Shown here one piece after another: positions 45,170 through 56,999 of a DNA stretch of 64,000 nt; the stretch's first letter is position 1; each line of letters opens with the position of its first letter. A program made the translations under genes and the position numbers. This DNA is from Cocos nucifera (taxonomy: Eukaryota > Streptophyta > Magnoliopsida > Arecales > Arecaceae). The notes beneath the pieces were generated by a model. That model did no database searches. It had not been told where the DNA came from and worked only from the letters and a program-made list of their open reading frames with translations. The DNA lies in contig QRFJ01000387.1 of assembly GCA_006176705.1 (NCBI GenBank), forward strand, positions 310,001 through 374,000, written 5' to 3'.

Positions 45170-45640
45170 GAAACTAGATAGGGAGCATTGAAGTACTGTA
45201 GTAGTATTATCTTGGAGGCATCTCAACAGCTGAGAGAGATATCTCAACAGAGAGTGTCAGGGACATCTCAAGAAGACCAGTAGATCTCAGAGAGAGCCAT
45301 GAGGTCTCAGGGAGCACTAGGAGCATCAAGCAGTCGGTAGTATCTTAGATCAGATTTCTTCTGCAGGAGCACCAGAGAGAGTCGCGATTCAGATGAAGAA
45401 TGGGTTATGTGTAGCAAGAGAGGATCCAAATATCTATGAGAAGACGGTGTCGAGATGAGGCATGGAGTGCTGGAGTGTTGCAATAATACTTTCCTGGAGG
45501 CACGAGACTGAAAGAGGCTCGGTGGTGCAGCAATCGAGGGAGGTATCTCAGCAAAGAGTGTCAAGAGGCATCTCAGAAAGATCAGGAGTAGGTCTTAGGG
45601 AGACATCTCAGGAAGATCAGGAGTAGATCTCAGGGAGTCT
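45170..45640. repeat. Diverged internal duplication in element E
   Basis: Blocks at about 45170-45310 and 45475-45615 share the order (A)GTATTATC..GGAGGCA, TATCTCA..AGAGTGTCA and CATCTCA.GAAGA. Within the second, a 35-bp unit CATCTCAGAAAGATCAGGAG is repeated at 45569 and 45604. Confidence 0.55.
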
Positions 45641-46650
45641 CTAAGGAGTCTCAGGAGCCTCGAGATGAGATAGGTGGGTCTGAGACTAGGACAGGGTTTG
45701 AGCTATAGTTCCTCTGGGTGAAACTGAAATAATGGTTGGTTCAAGAGTAGAAGAGAATGAAGTGCTAGGATGAAATTTTTTAGAGTTCAATCACTTGGTT
45801 CAGAGGAATTGGATGAGCTTCTGTATGTTTCGGAGGTGCCCACAGGTTGCGAAGGTATCCGAGATGGCTTTGGTGGGATCCGTGGAGTGTGGATGGTCTG
45901 AAAGAGCAGCGACGGTGATCGAGATGCAGCGATAAGCTTAGCAATGCAGCATTGAGTGATTGGCCTTGGATTCTCGGTGATAGAATCAGATTCTTCTGCG
46001 GCATCAGATGGACTTCGGATATAGATGGAGCTCCACAGTGGTAGCTTCAGAGGTGGAGAAAAAATATGGCATGAGTTCAGAGTAGAGGGGTGTAGGAGGA
46101 TTGATATCCTAGCACCAGTGCCAGTGATGCACAGTTTTAGATGGAGCGGCATGTGCAGGTGGACAAGTATAGCTTTGACAAGATCTTATCAAGTGGTATA
46201 ACATGTGCTGGTACATGAATGCTATAGGTTCTCTAGGAAAGTTCAGAAAAAGTGATGCAGCTATCAAGCAGAAGAGATCCTACAATTTCAGGATGGTGCA
46301 AAGAAGTAAGCACAGATCTTCAGCTATGAAGGTGATCATCCCAAAGGTCTCCAAGGATGCACAGCAGCTAAAGAGGATTGGCAGAAGTGTTAGAGTTTGC
46401 ATAGAGTACTGTGTGGGTGCACCGTAGAGCACAGGTTGGTATTACAGCCATAGGATCAGAGCAGGAGAACATCAGTTCGAGGCCAAGGAGTGCGGTGGAG
46501 CACGAGTCTCAAGGACTGTGGAGCATAGGATGGTGTTGTAGCTAAGGAAGCCAGGTGGCTTCAACGGGATGGTGTCAGCTCTGGAGGTAGTAGGGTGGTG
46601 CAATCGGTTCACGTGGGGTTTACCAAGGCTTGGAGCATCAAGATAGAGAT

Positions 46651-47173
46651 TGTTAGGATTAGTGGTGATCCCAAGTCTTGAAAGGCCACTAGAGGAATCG
46701 GGATTTTAGCTCCGAAAGACTAAGACAAGTGTAGTCCTTGGTCCTAGGGCTAGGATCAGTTTGATTTTAAGGTAGAGGTTCAGCCCTCCACGGTCACGAG
46801 ACCTTGGTTTATGGGTCTCATGGGGGCTACTTAGAGTTGAACTAGATTTGGGTCCATAAGATTGAGTGCATGATCAGACCATGGGTGTATATGGATTTGG
46901 GTGAGTGCATTAGGACTGGATTAGCCTAGAGAATTTTTTACGAGTTAGAATTTTGGTCCATGTATAGGTATATATATACATGTATATTATAAATCCTAGG
47001 ATTTGAGAGAGAGAAACAAAAGATCAATAGAGCCATTTTCTCCTATATCTATTCCTCTCTCTGGTTTCTTCATATGCCAAGGTGCCCTAGGGGGCGCGCC
47101 TCCAAGCTTGGAGGAAGGAGGCATGCCCCATTCTTCCTTCAGCCTCAATAACGTCAAGAGATCCTGCACAACA
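46651..47173 (+). repeat. 3' LTR of element E
   Basis: 523 bp, TGTTAGGATTAG to CACAACA, followed by GTATG (TSD). Better preserved than the left LTR. Confidence 0.75.
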
Positions 47174-47985
47174 GTATGAAGGGTGGTTCTACTTTCAATG
47201 ACCGTCGGCATTGCAATAGAAATATTTTTTTTTGTCAATGGCTTTTTTTTTCGGTTCTCCCTTCTTCTTCCCACCTTCTACCTTCTGCTTCTTCGCAGAC
47301 TTCTTTTTCTTTCCAAAAAATTTTCTTTTAGAGAAAGTCTGCTCCACAATAAGAACTGAGCTCTTTGAATCTTTCATAGAAAGCTCAGCGGTAAGCAGCA
47401 TGTTTATTAATTCAGCCAAGGTGCACTATAGTTTATGCATATGAAAGTTCATGATAAACTCCTCATATGCATTAGTTAAGGACTGCAGGATCACATTAAT
47501 CTATAGATCCCTATCTAACATGATACCAAGCTTCTCAAGCTCTTTTAGATCCTTGATTATTGTCAAACAATGATCTTGAATCGACTGCCCATCACGTATT
47601 TGTGCCTTAAAAAGTCTCCGCAAGACTTGATATCTGGCTACATGACTTTACTCACCAAGTAACTCTTGTAGCTATGCCAACATTTGTCATGCAGTCTTGA
47701 TGTCCTTATATTGGTGCTGCAATTCATCTGACATTAAGCCCAATATATAGCACACATGATCTTATTATTATCATCCAACCACTTTTTATGAGATGCTGTC
47801 TGATCAGCATTCAAACGGGCTCGTAAAGTGGGGAGGTCTTGGTCTAATACATAGGTCAGCTTTTTTGAACCCAAAATAATTTTGAAATTTCTTAACCAAT
47901 CCTTATAATTTGGTTCGATCAGTCTATCGGTGTCTAGGATTCGGGCTAGTGGATTTGACGTAGACATTTTTCTGTAAAGAGTCAA
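47174..47985 (-). pseudogene. A2 gag remnant
   Basis: The minus-strand start at 47985 opens MTLYRKMSTSNPLARILDTD, colinear with the A1 gag start at 6908. The distal segment 47195-47419 has the STIELSMKDSK-like region, the Lys-rich tail and KKYFYCNADGH. The knuckle is cut by element E immediately after this His. As in A1, the first Cys of the knuckle is Tyr. The middle (47420-47730) is frame-broken. Confidence 0.85.
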
Positions 47986-49653
47986 AGTTTCTAGTTAGAC
48001 TTTGTAATTAGACTTAAATAATTTATTTAAAAATTTTATTTTTAAATAAATTAGGCTTTCACTATTTTTTTGGATTCCTACACTTTCTTGGCAAAGATGC
48101 AAAAATCTCTGTAATCATAGATTTCTAGTGGATGGTGCGATCCCACAGACTGGCTCACCCCCTCATCTAATAATTATTGATGATGGGTCAGTCGATGAGT
48201 GGACAACTCTTATCCAATGATTCTCTAATAATGGTGCATCCAAATCTGGTCTCTAATTTTTTAAGCTCATCATATCTAGAATATTGTTTCAATCTTTAGT
48301 TAAGTCAGACCCATCATTTGCATGAATTGAATTCTTGATTGGATCCTTTATCGTATCTAAAATATTAAGCCCAACCCATCCTTCAACCCATAGCATCCAA
48401 TGCCTAATAGATATGGTTGCATCTTTTCGGTGCAACTGAACCACTATAACCAGTCGAGAATAATCAATCCTAGAAAGAGTCTGCACATCTACAATAGTGG
48501 AAGACCTATGACTTAATATTTTTTTAGAAAAATTTGATTTATGTCTCTTAGACTTGATTTGACTTAATCATATTAATTATGACTAACCTAGTAGTATGGA
48601 TTAGCTCGAATCTCTAGCCATCTCAAACCAAAACTGGATCGATCTAAATGGTCAGATAAGTGAGATCGATGGAAGAGAGATACCATTAACTCGACATAAA
48701 TGCATTCAGATCAAGTAGCTCCTAATTAAAAATTAGTCAGTCATATCTGCCAAACTTATCTTAGATATCAAATTATCGAACTAGAGTCTATTAGGTTAGC
48801 CTATAATCCATGCTCGAACCATGGAGCCAAATTAGGTCTTAACTTGATCGACCACATATGGCTGTGAGTCGATCTTAACCTAGACTTAATCCTATTAGGC
48901 TGGTCGAATCTAAGTACTCTTGATCCCACCTAACTAACTCTTGATTCGATTTGATCAACCGCTTGACCTAATTAAGCTACCTACATCCGAATCTATATTT
49001 TATGAAAGTATCTTAGATCTAAAATTCATAATTTTTAAATCTAATTAATTTCATAAACTTAATTTTTAATTAAATCAGGGTTCATAAATAAAACATGTAT
49101 AAAAAATTCTAAGATTTTAGGATCTAGAATTTTATAGAAAAGTAATTTTTTTTATTTCTAATTAAGGACAGACATACAGCACCCCTACATGCCATAAGAG
49201 CATCCCATCGAATGGAAAGAGATGGCCTTTAAATCCTTTTTACTCTTATGATTGGACAATTAAGGGGAAAGCCTCAATCAGAAATATCAATCTACACTAT
49301 AAAACTATTAGATTTAAATTATATATCACATATATAATTGAAGATCTAAGCAATACATATTTTTCATACATCTCATGTATCAAAATTAAAATCATACATG
49401 TATATTTTAGATTTGATTATATCTGACATAACATGTATCATATCAAAAAAAAAATTATTCTAAATAATCTATTGCATAGAACAATAAAACTAGTTTAGAC
49501 ATGCATGTCATATATCGCATATATGAATTTTTTTTAATTAATCTACTGATTTTAGACCTGATTGTATCTTATGTAATCTCTGAAATCATGTATATCAAAT
49601 CATAAATAAATTAAAAATTAGATTAAAATCTGATCTAAAGAATTGTAAACTAG
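47986..49653 (-). other. Untranslated leader of A2
   Basis: Colinear with A1 6909-8743, with more substitutions and small deletions; no coding content. Confidence 0.75.
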
Positions 49654-49665
49654 GCTCTGATACCA
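49654..49665 (-). promoter_or_regulatory. Primer-binding site of A2
   Basis: TGGTATCAGAGC on the minus strand, two bases after the LTR end, exactly as in A1. Confidence 0.9.
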
Positions 49666-49667
49666 GT

Positions 49668-51935
49668 TGAAGAAAAAATCATTTTTTCTACCATAAGATC
49701 AATATGATCTGATCAGATCTGTAGCAAAATTTTAAAATTTTTTTTATAAAATCTGATCAGATCTGAGAGTTCTTAGATCTGATCCATATGATCTAATATT
49801 AAAAGTAAAAATTAAACTAAAATTATAATAATTTTTGTTACCTATTTGGGTAAATCTTTTATCTTGATGATGATCCGGCTGCTCTTGAGATTCTGGATCT
49901 AGCCACGTACATGTCCGACCTCTACTAAAGTTTACTCAAGCTAGTTCTAGATGCCTTCTCCTACTGGATCTGATCTTCAAAAATTAGATCTAGAGTCTTC
50001 TTGTAGAGCCTTCAAATCAAACTCCGAAGGCTGCACTTTTGTCTCATGAAGCAGATTGTCTCTTTGCCTGATCCTTACGCCAAGAGGACTTGGATCTTCC
50101 TCGCTGTTTTGTCCAACCACTTGGGTGTGGAGAAGAGGGAGAGGAGCAGAGAAGGGAGGCATGGAGATGGATATTTTGATAGCCTTTGAGCATGGGAGAG
50201 AAGGAATCATGAAACCCTAGGGCATAGGGGTTCTTATAGAGACTCCTACGCCACCCTAAGTCCCAAATGATCAAACAACTTGGCTTGCTTGATTAATCTG
50301 AACTCTAGCCTGATAAGCCCCGCTTAAGACATCTGATCTCATTAGATTTGTCACCCAAATCAATCCAAAATATGGCACCATCAGTGGATAAGCATAAATA
50401 GTGGGTGCAAGGTTATCTTCCAGGTGTTTGATCTCATCAAAACACCTAGTAACCAACACAATTGGGGCACCTTCCTCTTATCCACATGAGATGCACGCCC
50501 AAAGATGGCATGCACCCTCCTTTTCCATGCAAAAATACCAAGGGGCACGGCCCCAAGTAATTCTTCAGGGGGCGCGCGCCCCTTCTCCCTTAATTCCTAC
50601 AAGGATTAGTCTTGTCCTAATCCCATCCAATGGATTTAGGACAAGGCCTAAAATGATCAGGACAATGCTTAATTTGATCTGAACAAGCTTCAATCATATT
50701 AAGACAAATCTATATAAGATCCATGAATAATTCAAATCTAATTTGACTTAGTCGAGATGAACCAAAAAAACTATAGAAGAAGAATGTTATACTCAATCAT
50801 GTGCTAGCATGATTTTTTTGAACATAATTAGATCTAATCCAAATCAATCAAACTAGATTAGCTTAATTGATGACATCCAAATTTAAATCCTTATTTGTGT
50901 AATCTAGTTAGGTTCAGTTCTATATAGTAATGAGATATGTCGTAAATTTCATCATCGACATCATTGAAACATCTTTCGATGGATCAGAACTCTTTCAATT
51001 CACCTAGTTAGAATGATCAATCATCAAGATCTTTCTAATTGATCCCAAAATTCATCAGTGATATCTAGTAGTATATGGTGGCAACTCATCATAATCAAAT
51101 ATGAATCTCTCGATGCAGCTACATGTGTCATTGGGTTCTTTTATTATGAGCCCCGATAGGATAAGGGTTAAAATGAACTCATCAAACCCAACACCTTGTT
51201 ATATGATTGAATCATTCGATTCAAGTTTGATGTGAAATCCTAATAGAAAACTCTTTTCTATTATTTTACTCTGCCATGGCCATGGACTTAATGACTCGAT
51301 CTCTTGATCATCATAGAATTACTCCTCTACCGAGGTTGATAGATCCCATCTTGGTGCGATCCAATTTCTATAACGAACATGGTATAGCCAACATATATCT
51401 CAGAATTTTGAATGGCTAAGAGATCGAGTTATGGTATAGTCAAACTATAATACACTCAAGATGAACTATTGATGTACCTCAGATCAAAAAATCAGACGTA
51501 CAACTGCAGCATTGAGCTAGTCATCAATGAGAAGGTAGACTCTCTTATGACTGCTCGAGATGATCACGTTCAGTGCCCTCATTCTCAACAAGTATCTATA
51601 CTCTTGATCTAGTATTTTCATATCGTAGACTCAAGACTCATTTATCCTAAGGAAGCAATCATATGTCAACCTTTTGGATCAATCATCATCCTCGTGATGA
51701 TCTTACAATCGGAAGCACTTTATGAGTTAATTATAAAAATACATTTCTTAAATTTTTAACTCTTAAAAATATGCATTATCATACCTATTAACTCAAAAGA
51801 TGTATCACAGATACTTTATATAGAATGTGATAGAAGAAAATAATCTTTTATTAATTTTAAGTCAAAATTATAGAAATGCCCTTAGAATGTATTACAAGTG
51901 TCAGCCAATCTGACTTCTAGGGCACTCATCTAATA
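49668..51935 (-). repeat. 5' LTR of A2
   Basis: 2268 bp, aligning end to end with the A1 LTRs (for example GATTTTTTTGAACATAATTA corresponds to A1 1782-1801). The 5' terminus on the minus strand is TATTAGATGAG (decayed from TGTTAGAT). The middle (50260-50640) is more divergent. It is followed directly by LINE ORF2 sequence. Confidence 0.88.
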
Positions 51936-53350
51936 ATTGCCAATTTCTCTAGGTCTCGTATAATTTTCAGTCCATCCACTCTTTCAAGTATCAAGCATCA
52001 AATCTATTCTCTTTTCATATTATGCCACAAAATGATATTTGGAAATATTTGAGAGTTCATAATTCTAGACAGGCTTACAAATATGCTGATTTTACATTTA
52101 CTATTGATAAGGTATCATCTAAGATTGCTGGTTGGTCTTAGAAATTGTTATCTCTTGTAGGAAGGGCAACATTGCTTTCTTCTATATATCTTGGCCTTTA
52201 TTCCTTTGCATTCTGTATCATGTGTTCCTGTTCCTATTGCTACTCTCTTGCAACTTGATAGGGAGTTCCATGCTTTTTTATGGGGCTATTCTTTAGATCA
52301 TAGAGGGCTTCATCTTTTGCATGAGATCAGGTTTGCATGCCTAAGGATCATAGAGGTTTTGGTTTATCTTCCATAGTTGGGCATCGTGAAGTTTGTTTAT
52401 GCAAGTTGGCTGCTCATTTAGTCCTACAATCATCCTCTTTATGGGCTCAAGTGGTAAATACTAAATACAATTTTAAAAGGACTTGGGATTCTAATGTTAT
52501 GCCTAGACATTATTCTATGACATGGAGGAAAATTGCTTCATGTGGCAAGCTAGTCCAAAATCAGTTCCAATGGTTAATTGGAAACGATCAAAAGGTCAAC
52601 ATCCTCACTAACCTTGGCTCACTAATATACCTCTAATCAGATGGCCAATGTATCTGAATATGGAGATTAATATTAATGAGATGAAGATCTCATATTTTAT
52701 TACCTCTGATCATTAGTGAGATGCTAAACTTCTTGAAAATTGCTTTTCGACCGACATAATGACTCAAACCCGAAGAATTCCTCTTATTCATAGACCTTAG
52801 GCTGATAAGCTACTGGGAGTCATACTAAAAGGATTCATATCTTTTTGTCTAATGTAAAAGTTGTTTCTTATAATTCTTTGCCCATTGGAGCACCTAATGT
52901 TCAATGGCTTTAGAAAATTCACCCATGGGTTAAAATGTTTTGGTGGAGGTTGGCCTGGAATGAATTCCCTTGTAAATTTGTGCTATCTAGAAAAGGAATA
53001 ATTCCAACCAATGAGATTTATTATGATATATGTCAGTTGATGGAGGAGGACCATGATCATATGATTGTCAAATGCTCATTTGCGAAGGATTATTGGACCC
53101 AAATAAAATATTTCAGTAACAATGATTTTTGTCCTACTTTTTTATCAATGCTGATTCATTATTTGTCTAAGATAAAGGTGGAAAAGGAGTATAAATCTTT
53201 GTTTGCTTTGATGGTGTTGTCTATCTGGATAGCTTGCAATGAATGTTTGTTTCAATAAGTGATACAGTCCCCTCACCAGCTGATCATAAAGACCATTATA
53301 AATAATATGCCTCTCAGGCATCTTCACAATTTTAGCTCTTTTGGTATCTC
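51936..53350 (+). pseudogene. LINE ORF2 remnant: RT thumb side, linker and zf-RVT
   Basis: Plus-strand reading across stops gives FTIDKVSSKIAGWS then LLSLVGRATLLSSI (about 52085-52180), the motif just after plant LINE RTs. The segment 52337-52636 has KLAAHLVLQSSSLWAQVV and MTWRKIASCGKLVQNQFQWL. The segment 52935-53258 is a zf-RVT domain (FWWRLAWNEFPCKFVLSRKG, HMIVKCSFAKDYW). The RT core is absent to the left, where copia A2 ends; the RNase H end is cut off on the right by the CACTA end at 53352. Same strand and type as 26651-28900. Confidence 0.82.
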
Positions 53351-53351
53351 G

Positions 53352-53960
53352 CACTATAAGAAAATAGAATATTAGCAATGACCTTTAATAATGGCATTTT
53401 TGCCATCATTAATAATGGGTATTAGCGATCAAATTAGTGACGATAATTTTGCTATCGCTAATAACACTTTTTACCAAAAGCAGTAACAATGAAAGTTTAG
53501 CCATCGCTAATAGTTATTAGCGATGGAAGTGGCGATGACTATGCCGTTGCTATAGATATTAGTAATAGTATTAGATATGATAATTAGCCATCACTAATAC
53601 TAAGTAATTTTATTTTTTTAAATTAGATTTTATTATTATTAGCGATAGTAGATAATTATTAGAAATAGCCTTTTGCCATCGCTAGAAATTTTGTTATTAG
53701 AAATGGAGAAAGCCATTGCTAATATTAATAATTTTTAAAAAATATTTTTTAAATATTTTTTTTTAAATTATTAGAGATGGCAAATTGAGTCATCGCTAAT
53801 AACCATCGATAATTAATTAATTTAATTATAATTATAACTAAATTTTTTTTAAAAAAATTAAATTTATTAGCAATGGCTTTTTCATCACTAATAGTTAGCA
53901 ATGCATCACTAATATGGTATTAGCGACGGCAAAACCGCCATCACTAATTTTATTTTTTTT
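53352..53960. repeat. CACTA terminal and subterminal repeats
   Basis: The TIR at 53352-53367 is followed by closely spaced TTAGCGAT, GCCATCGCTAA and ATCACTAAT variants in both orientations. Confidence 0.7.
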
Positions 53961-54952
53961 AAATATGATATAATTTTAAAATTTAAAGTTCATCTTCATC
54001 ATTTATTATCTAAATAATTATTATTATAGTATTATCATCAAAAATTATCTCGATCTAATAGCCCTAGCTATGTAGTTCAATAAAATTTAATTTCGATGGT
54101 CACGAGCAATCATGTAATGATCTAATAGATAGAGATCACCAATGGATCCAAAAATTTATGATGATAATCTTGGTGATATTTATAGTATATTATCAAAATT
54201 TTATTTTAATCGAATATCATTATCATGATCAATTTAGTATAAGATAATTTGGTTCGTTAAATAAAAAATAAGTGATCAAAAGGCCAAATGGTATTTGATT
54301 ATAAGATAATTTTTTACGTAAATGATCTTTGCTACTACTTTAATTATTTATATGGTGGTGATCGTAAAATTCAAACTAAGTGTATATGAACAATCCAAAA
54401 CTATATGTCTCTCATTACTCATTCTTAAAGTCCTTATGTACTTATATTTGTACTTTCATAAGATTTGCATAACATGGATGGTTCATATATGCATGGTTTG
54501 GATTTTATGATTACTATCATATAAATGATTAAAGTAGTAGCAAAGATCATTATTTAAAAAATTATCTTAATCGGACATCGTTTGACCTTTTGATCATTCA
54601 TTTTTTATTTAATGATCCAAATCATCCCGTATTAAATGACTATGACAATGATGTTTGATTGAAATAAAATTTTGATAGGATGCTACAAATATCATCGAGA
54701 TCATTGTTGCAAGTTTTTGAATCCATCTATGGTCTCTATCTATCAAATGATCATGCGGTCATTTGTAGTCGTCAAAATTAAATTTTATTGATCGATATAG
54801 CTAGGGATATTGGATTATGGCAATTTTTAATAATGACACTTTAATGATAATTATTTAGATAATAAACGGTAAAGATGGGCTTTAAATTCAAAAATTATAT
54901 CATATTCAAAAAAAAATTAAAATTAGTGATGGTATTTTTCTGTCGCTAATAA
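53919..54952. repeat. Large imperfect palindrome, about 1 kb, in the CACTA subterminal region
   Basis: The left arm 53919-54395 is matched by the reverse complement of the right arm 54478-54952, with a centre of about 80 bp. Examples: ATGATCTTTGCTACTACTTT at 54322 pairs with 54530-54550; CCCTAGCTAT at 54062 pairs with ATAGCTAGGG at about 54798; TATTAGCGAC at 53919 pairs with GTCGCTAATA at the right edge. Substitutions are frequent but the arms stay collinear. Both outer ends are subterminal TTAGCGAC motifs. Confidence 0.8.
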
Positions 54953-54994
54953 TCTATCATTGATGGAATAAAATTATTAATGACGTTATTTATC

Positions 54995-55453
54995 TAGGAC
55001 TGCAAATGAGTCGAGCTGCTCACGAGCTACTTGAGCTCAACTCAGCTCGATTATTATCGAGTTCGAGTCAAGCTCGAGTATCCGAGTTGAGCTCGAATAG
55101 CTTTTCGAGTCGAGCTCGAGTAGTAGGATACTCGATTTGAAAGCTCGCAAGCTTACTCAAGTATATATATATTTAATAATATTATTTTTATTTATAATAT
55201 ATATATTAATATATATATTATTAGTAAGAGAAGGCTTAATTTCGAGCTCAAACTCAAGCTCGAGTATGGCTCAGTTCATATTTGAGTCGAGTCGAGTCAA
55301 TTTTGAGCTTTGTCTATTTTTTATCAAGTTGAATTCAAGCTTAAAATATTAAAGCTCGATCGAGCTCGAGTCGAGTTTCGAGCCCAAGTATTTTGAGTCG
55401 AGTCAAGCTCGAGCTTCAATTATTCAACTCGACTCAGATCGATTGCACCCCTA
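54995..55453. mobile_element. hAT-type MITE, 459 bp, with perfect 8-bp TSD
   Basis: Terminal inverted repeats are TAGGACTGCAA on the left and TTGCACCCCTA on the right (matching TAGGGGTGCAA with mismatches), flanked by identical TATTTATC at 54987-54994 and 55454-55461. An 8-bp TSD and T/CAGGGGTG-like termini are hAT-superfamily features. The interior is built of GAGCTCGAG and TCGAGTCGAG words in both orientations, so much of it is self-complementary. No transposase. It sits in the CACTA subterminal region and so inserted after it. Confidence 0.82.
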
Positions 55454-55649
55454 TATTTATCCATCAATAATAAGTAATTTTATTTTTTAATATATATTTA
55501 TAATTTTTAGTGATAAAAATAAATTATTAGCGATAGTAAAATCATTACTGATGGTATTTTATCATCACTAATAAGTTTATATTATTAAAGATGAGAAAAA
55601 ATTATTAGCGATGGTAATTTGCCATCATTAATAAGTTTTTCACTCTCAT

Positions 55650-56500
55650 TTTTCTCCATCCTACTGTGCGTCCTCATTTTTCTCCACCCCATCGCCCCCT
55701 CGTTTTCCCAATCACCTTACGATTTTATCCCCAGTGCCACCCCCCTCTCCTCTGCCCTCTAGTCCCCCCACCATCCTCCTCTCTTCTACCCTCCTCCCCC
55801 CGGCTACACCCGACCTACCTTACCCCGGTCGCCTCCCCGAGCTCCCAGCCACGATCCCTCGACCGCTTCCCACCTTTCCGACCATCTTCCACCTCCCCCT
55901 GACCTGCTTTCCTACAGCCTGCCTCTCTACGACCTCCCCCCCAACCCCTCCAGCTGCACCCAGTCCACCTCCCCCGACCACCTCTCCAAGCTCCCGACCT
56001 GAGCCCGCTGGCCACCTCCCACGTCCTCCGACCGCCTCTCCCGCGACTGCCTCCCCGAGCCTCCGACCTCCCCCTCTGACTGCACCCAACCTGCCTCCTC
56101 CCGACTGCCTCCAGAGCTCTTGGCCACCTTCCACCTCCCCTCGGCCCGCCTTCCGGTCGCCTCTCTGAGCTCTGACCGCTACTCCTACTACCCGCGCTTC
56201 CCAAGCTCTGGTGCAGCTCGGTCAATCCCAGTGCCTCCACCTCCTATCTGCTCATCCCCACACCCTCATTTCTATGGTCATTCGAGCCACCGCCTCGACC
56301 CCACAGTCACCTTCCCCACCGCCCCTAGCCCATGGTCCCGATCCTGCGGCCCCTACCCCGCCTCCCTAACCCCGAGCTTCCATCTGTAGCCGCATCCTCG
56401 AGCCTCAGTCAATCTCTACATACATACCAGCCTGTGCCTCCTCATGCCTCAATCCCTACGTGCCAGCCCGTGCTTCCGTGCTTCAGTTCTGTAGTAGTAG
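55650..56500. repeat. C-rich repetitive block between CACTA subterminal repeats
   Basis: About 850 bp, strongly C-rich on the plus strand. Imperfect units of about 125-150 bp begin near 55802, 55952 and 56078 and share the order CTGCACCC, CCTCC..CGACC and GAGCTC..GCCACC. All frames are open for long distances: Pro/Ser-rich on the plus strand (for example 55734-56168) and Gly/Arg-rich on the minus strand. The ORFs follow from composition and are not supported as genes. It may be a GC-rich leader of the CACTA transcript or a captured fragment. Confidence 0.6.
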
Positions 56501-56999
56501 TATGCCTTCTGTTGTGAGTATTAGAGATGGTAGTAGAAATGGCTAATACCATCACTAAAAATTAATTTTTTATTTAAATTATATTAATTAACTACCAATG
56601 CTTGTAGTTTGGCATAAATTCATTCGTATATAAATAGGTACCTATTATATCATTATCAAGCATTTCTTTATTGACACATCTCTTATAAAGACAATGAGCC
56701 TGTCCTTGAACAAAAAGTGCAGCATTCTCAAAAGTATAATCACAGAAGTAAAGGATATCATTATAAATGAGGATGGTCAGGACGTGCATACGTGCCACAC
56801 ATACTGACTTGGAGCTTGCCAAATGACTAAGCTACGCGAGTACATGAATTTCATTTTAAGTTATTATTTTATTTTCTAAAAAAAATTTACTTCTAGTTTG
56901 CAGCTCAAGGAGGCGGTTGGGGGCTCGAAGAGGCTATGATGGCTGTCTGTGCGAGATGTGCCTAAATGGAGGTGATGCATTCTGTTCTTGTTGTTGTAT

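Larger units (their letters stand above)
43454..47173 (+). mobile_element. LARD-like LTR element E, no pol, inside A2 gag
   Basis: Two LTRs of about 500 bp (43454-43950 and 46651-47173) flank 2.7 kb without any gag, protease, integrase or RT motif on either strand. The right LTR is preceded by CATCAAGATAGAGAT, a purine-rich PPT-like run, giving plus orientation. No clear PBS follows the left LTR, so the left internal boundary is uncertain. The interior has a GC-rich block (44000-44850) and a duplicated block (45170-45640). This matches the definition of a large retrotransposon derivative. It inserted next to the zinc-knuckle coding region of A2. Confidence 0.7.
38697..51935 (-). mobile_element. 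Copia copy A2 (minus strand), missing its 3' half, with two nested insertions
   Basis: Segments 38697-39635, 43002-43453 and 47174-51935 align in order with A1 positions about 4680-5605, 5606-6085 and 6090-11022: integrase, GAG-pre-integrase/protease, then gag, leader, PBS and 5' LTR. Elements D1 and E separate the segments, and each interruption restores collinearity when removed. RT, RNase H, PPT and 3' LTR are gone: the copy stops at 38697 beside a MITE-like remnant. It is more decayed than A1. Confidence 0.9.

Noticed and set aside
55734..56240. Overlapping 141-144-codon ORFs on both strands (Pro-rich plus, Gly/Arg-rich minus)
   Set aside because: A product of the C-rich tandem block; no start context, domain or codon signal.
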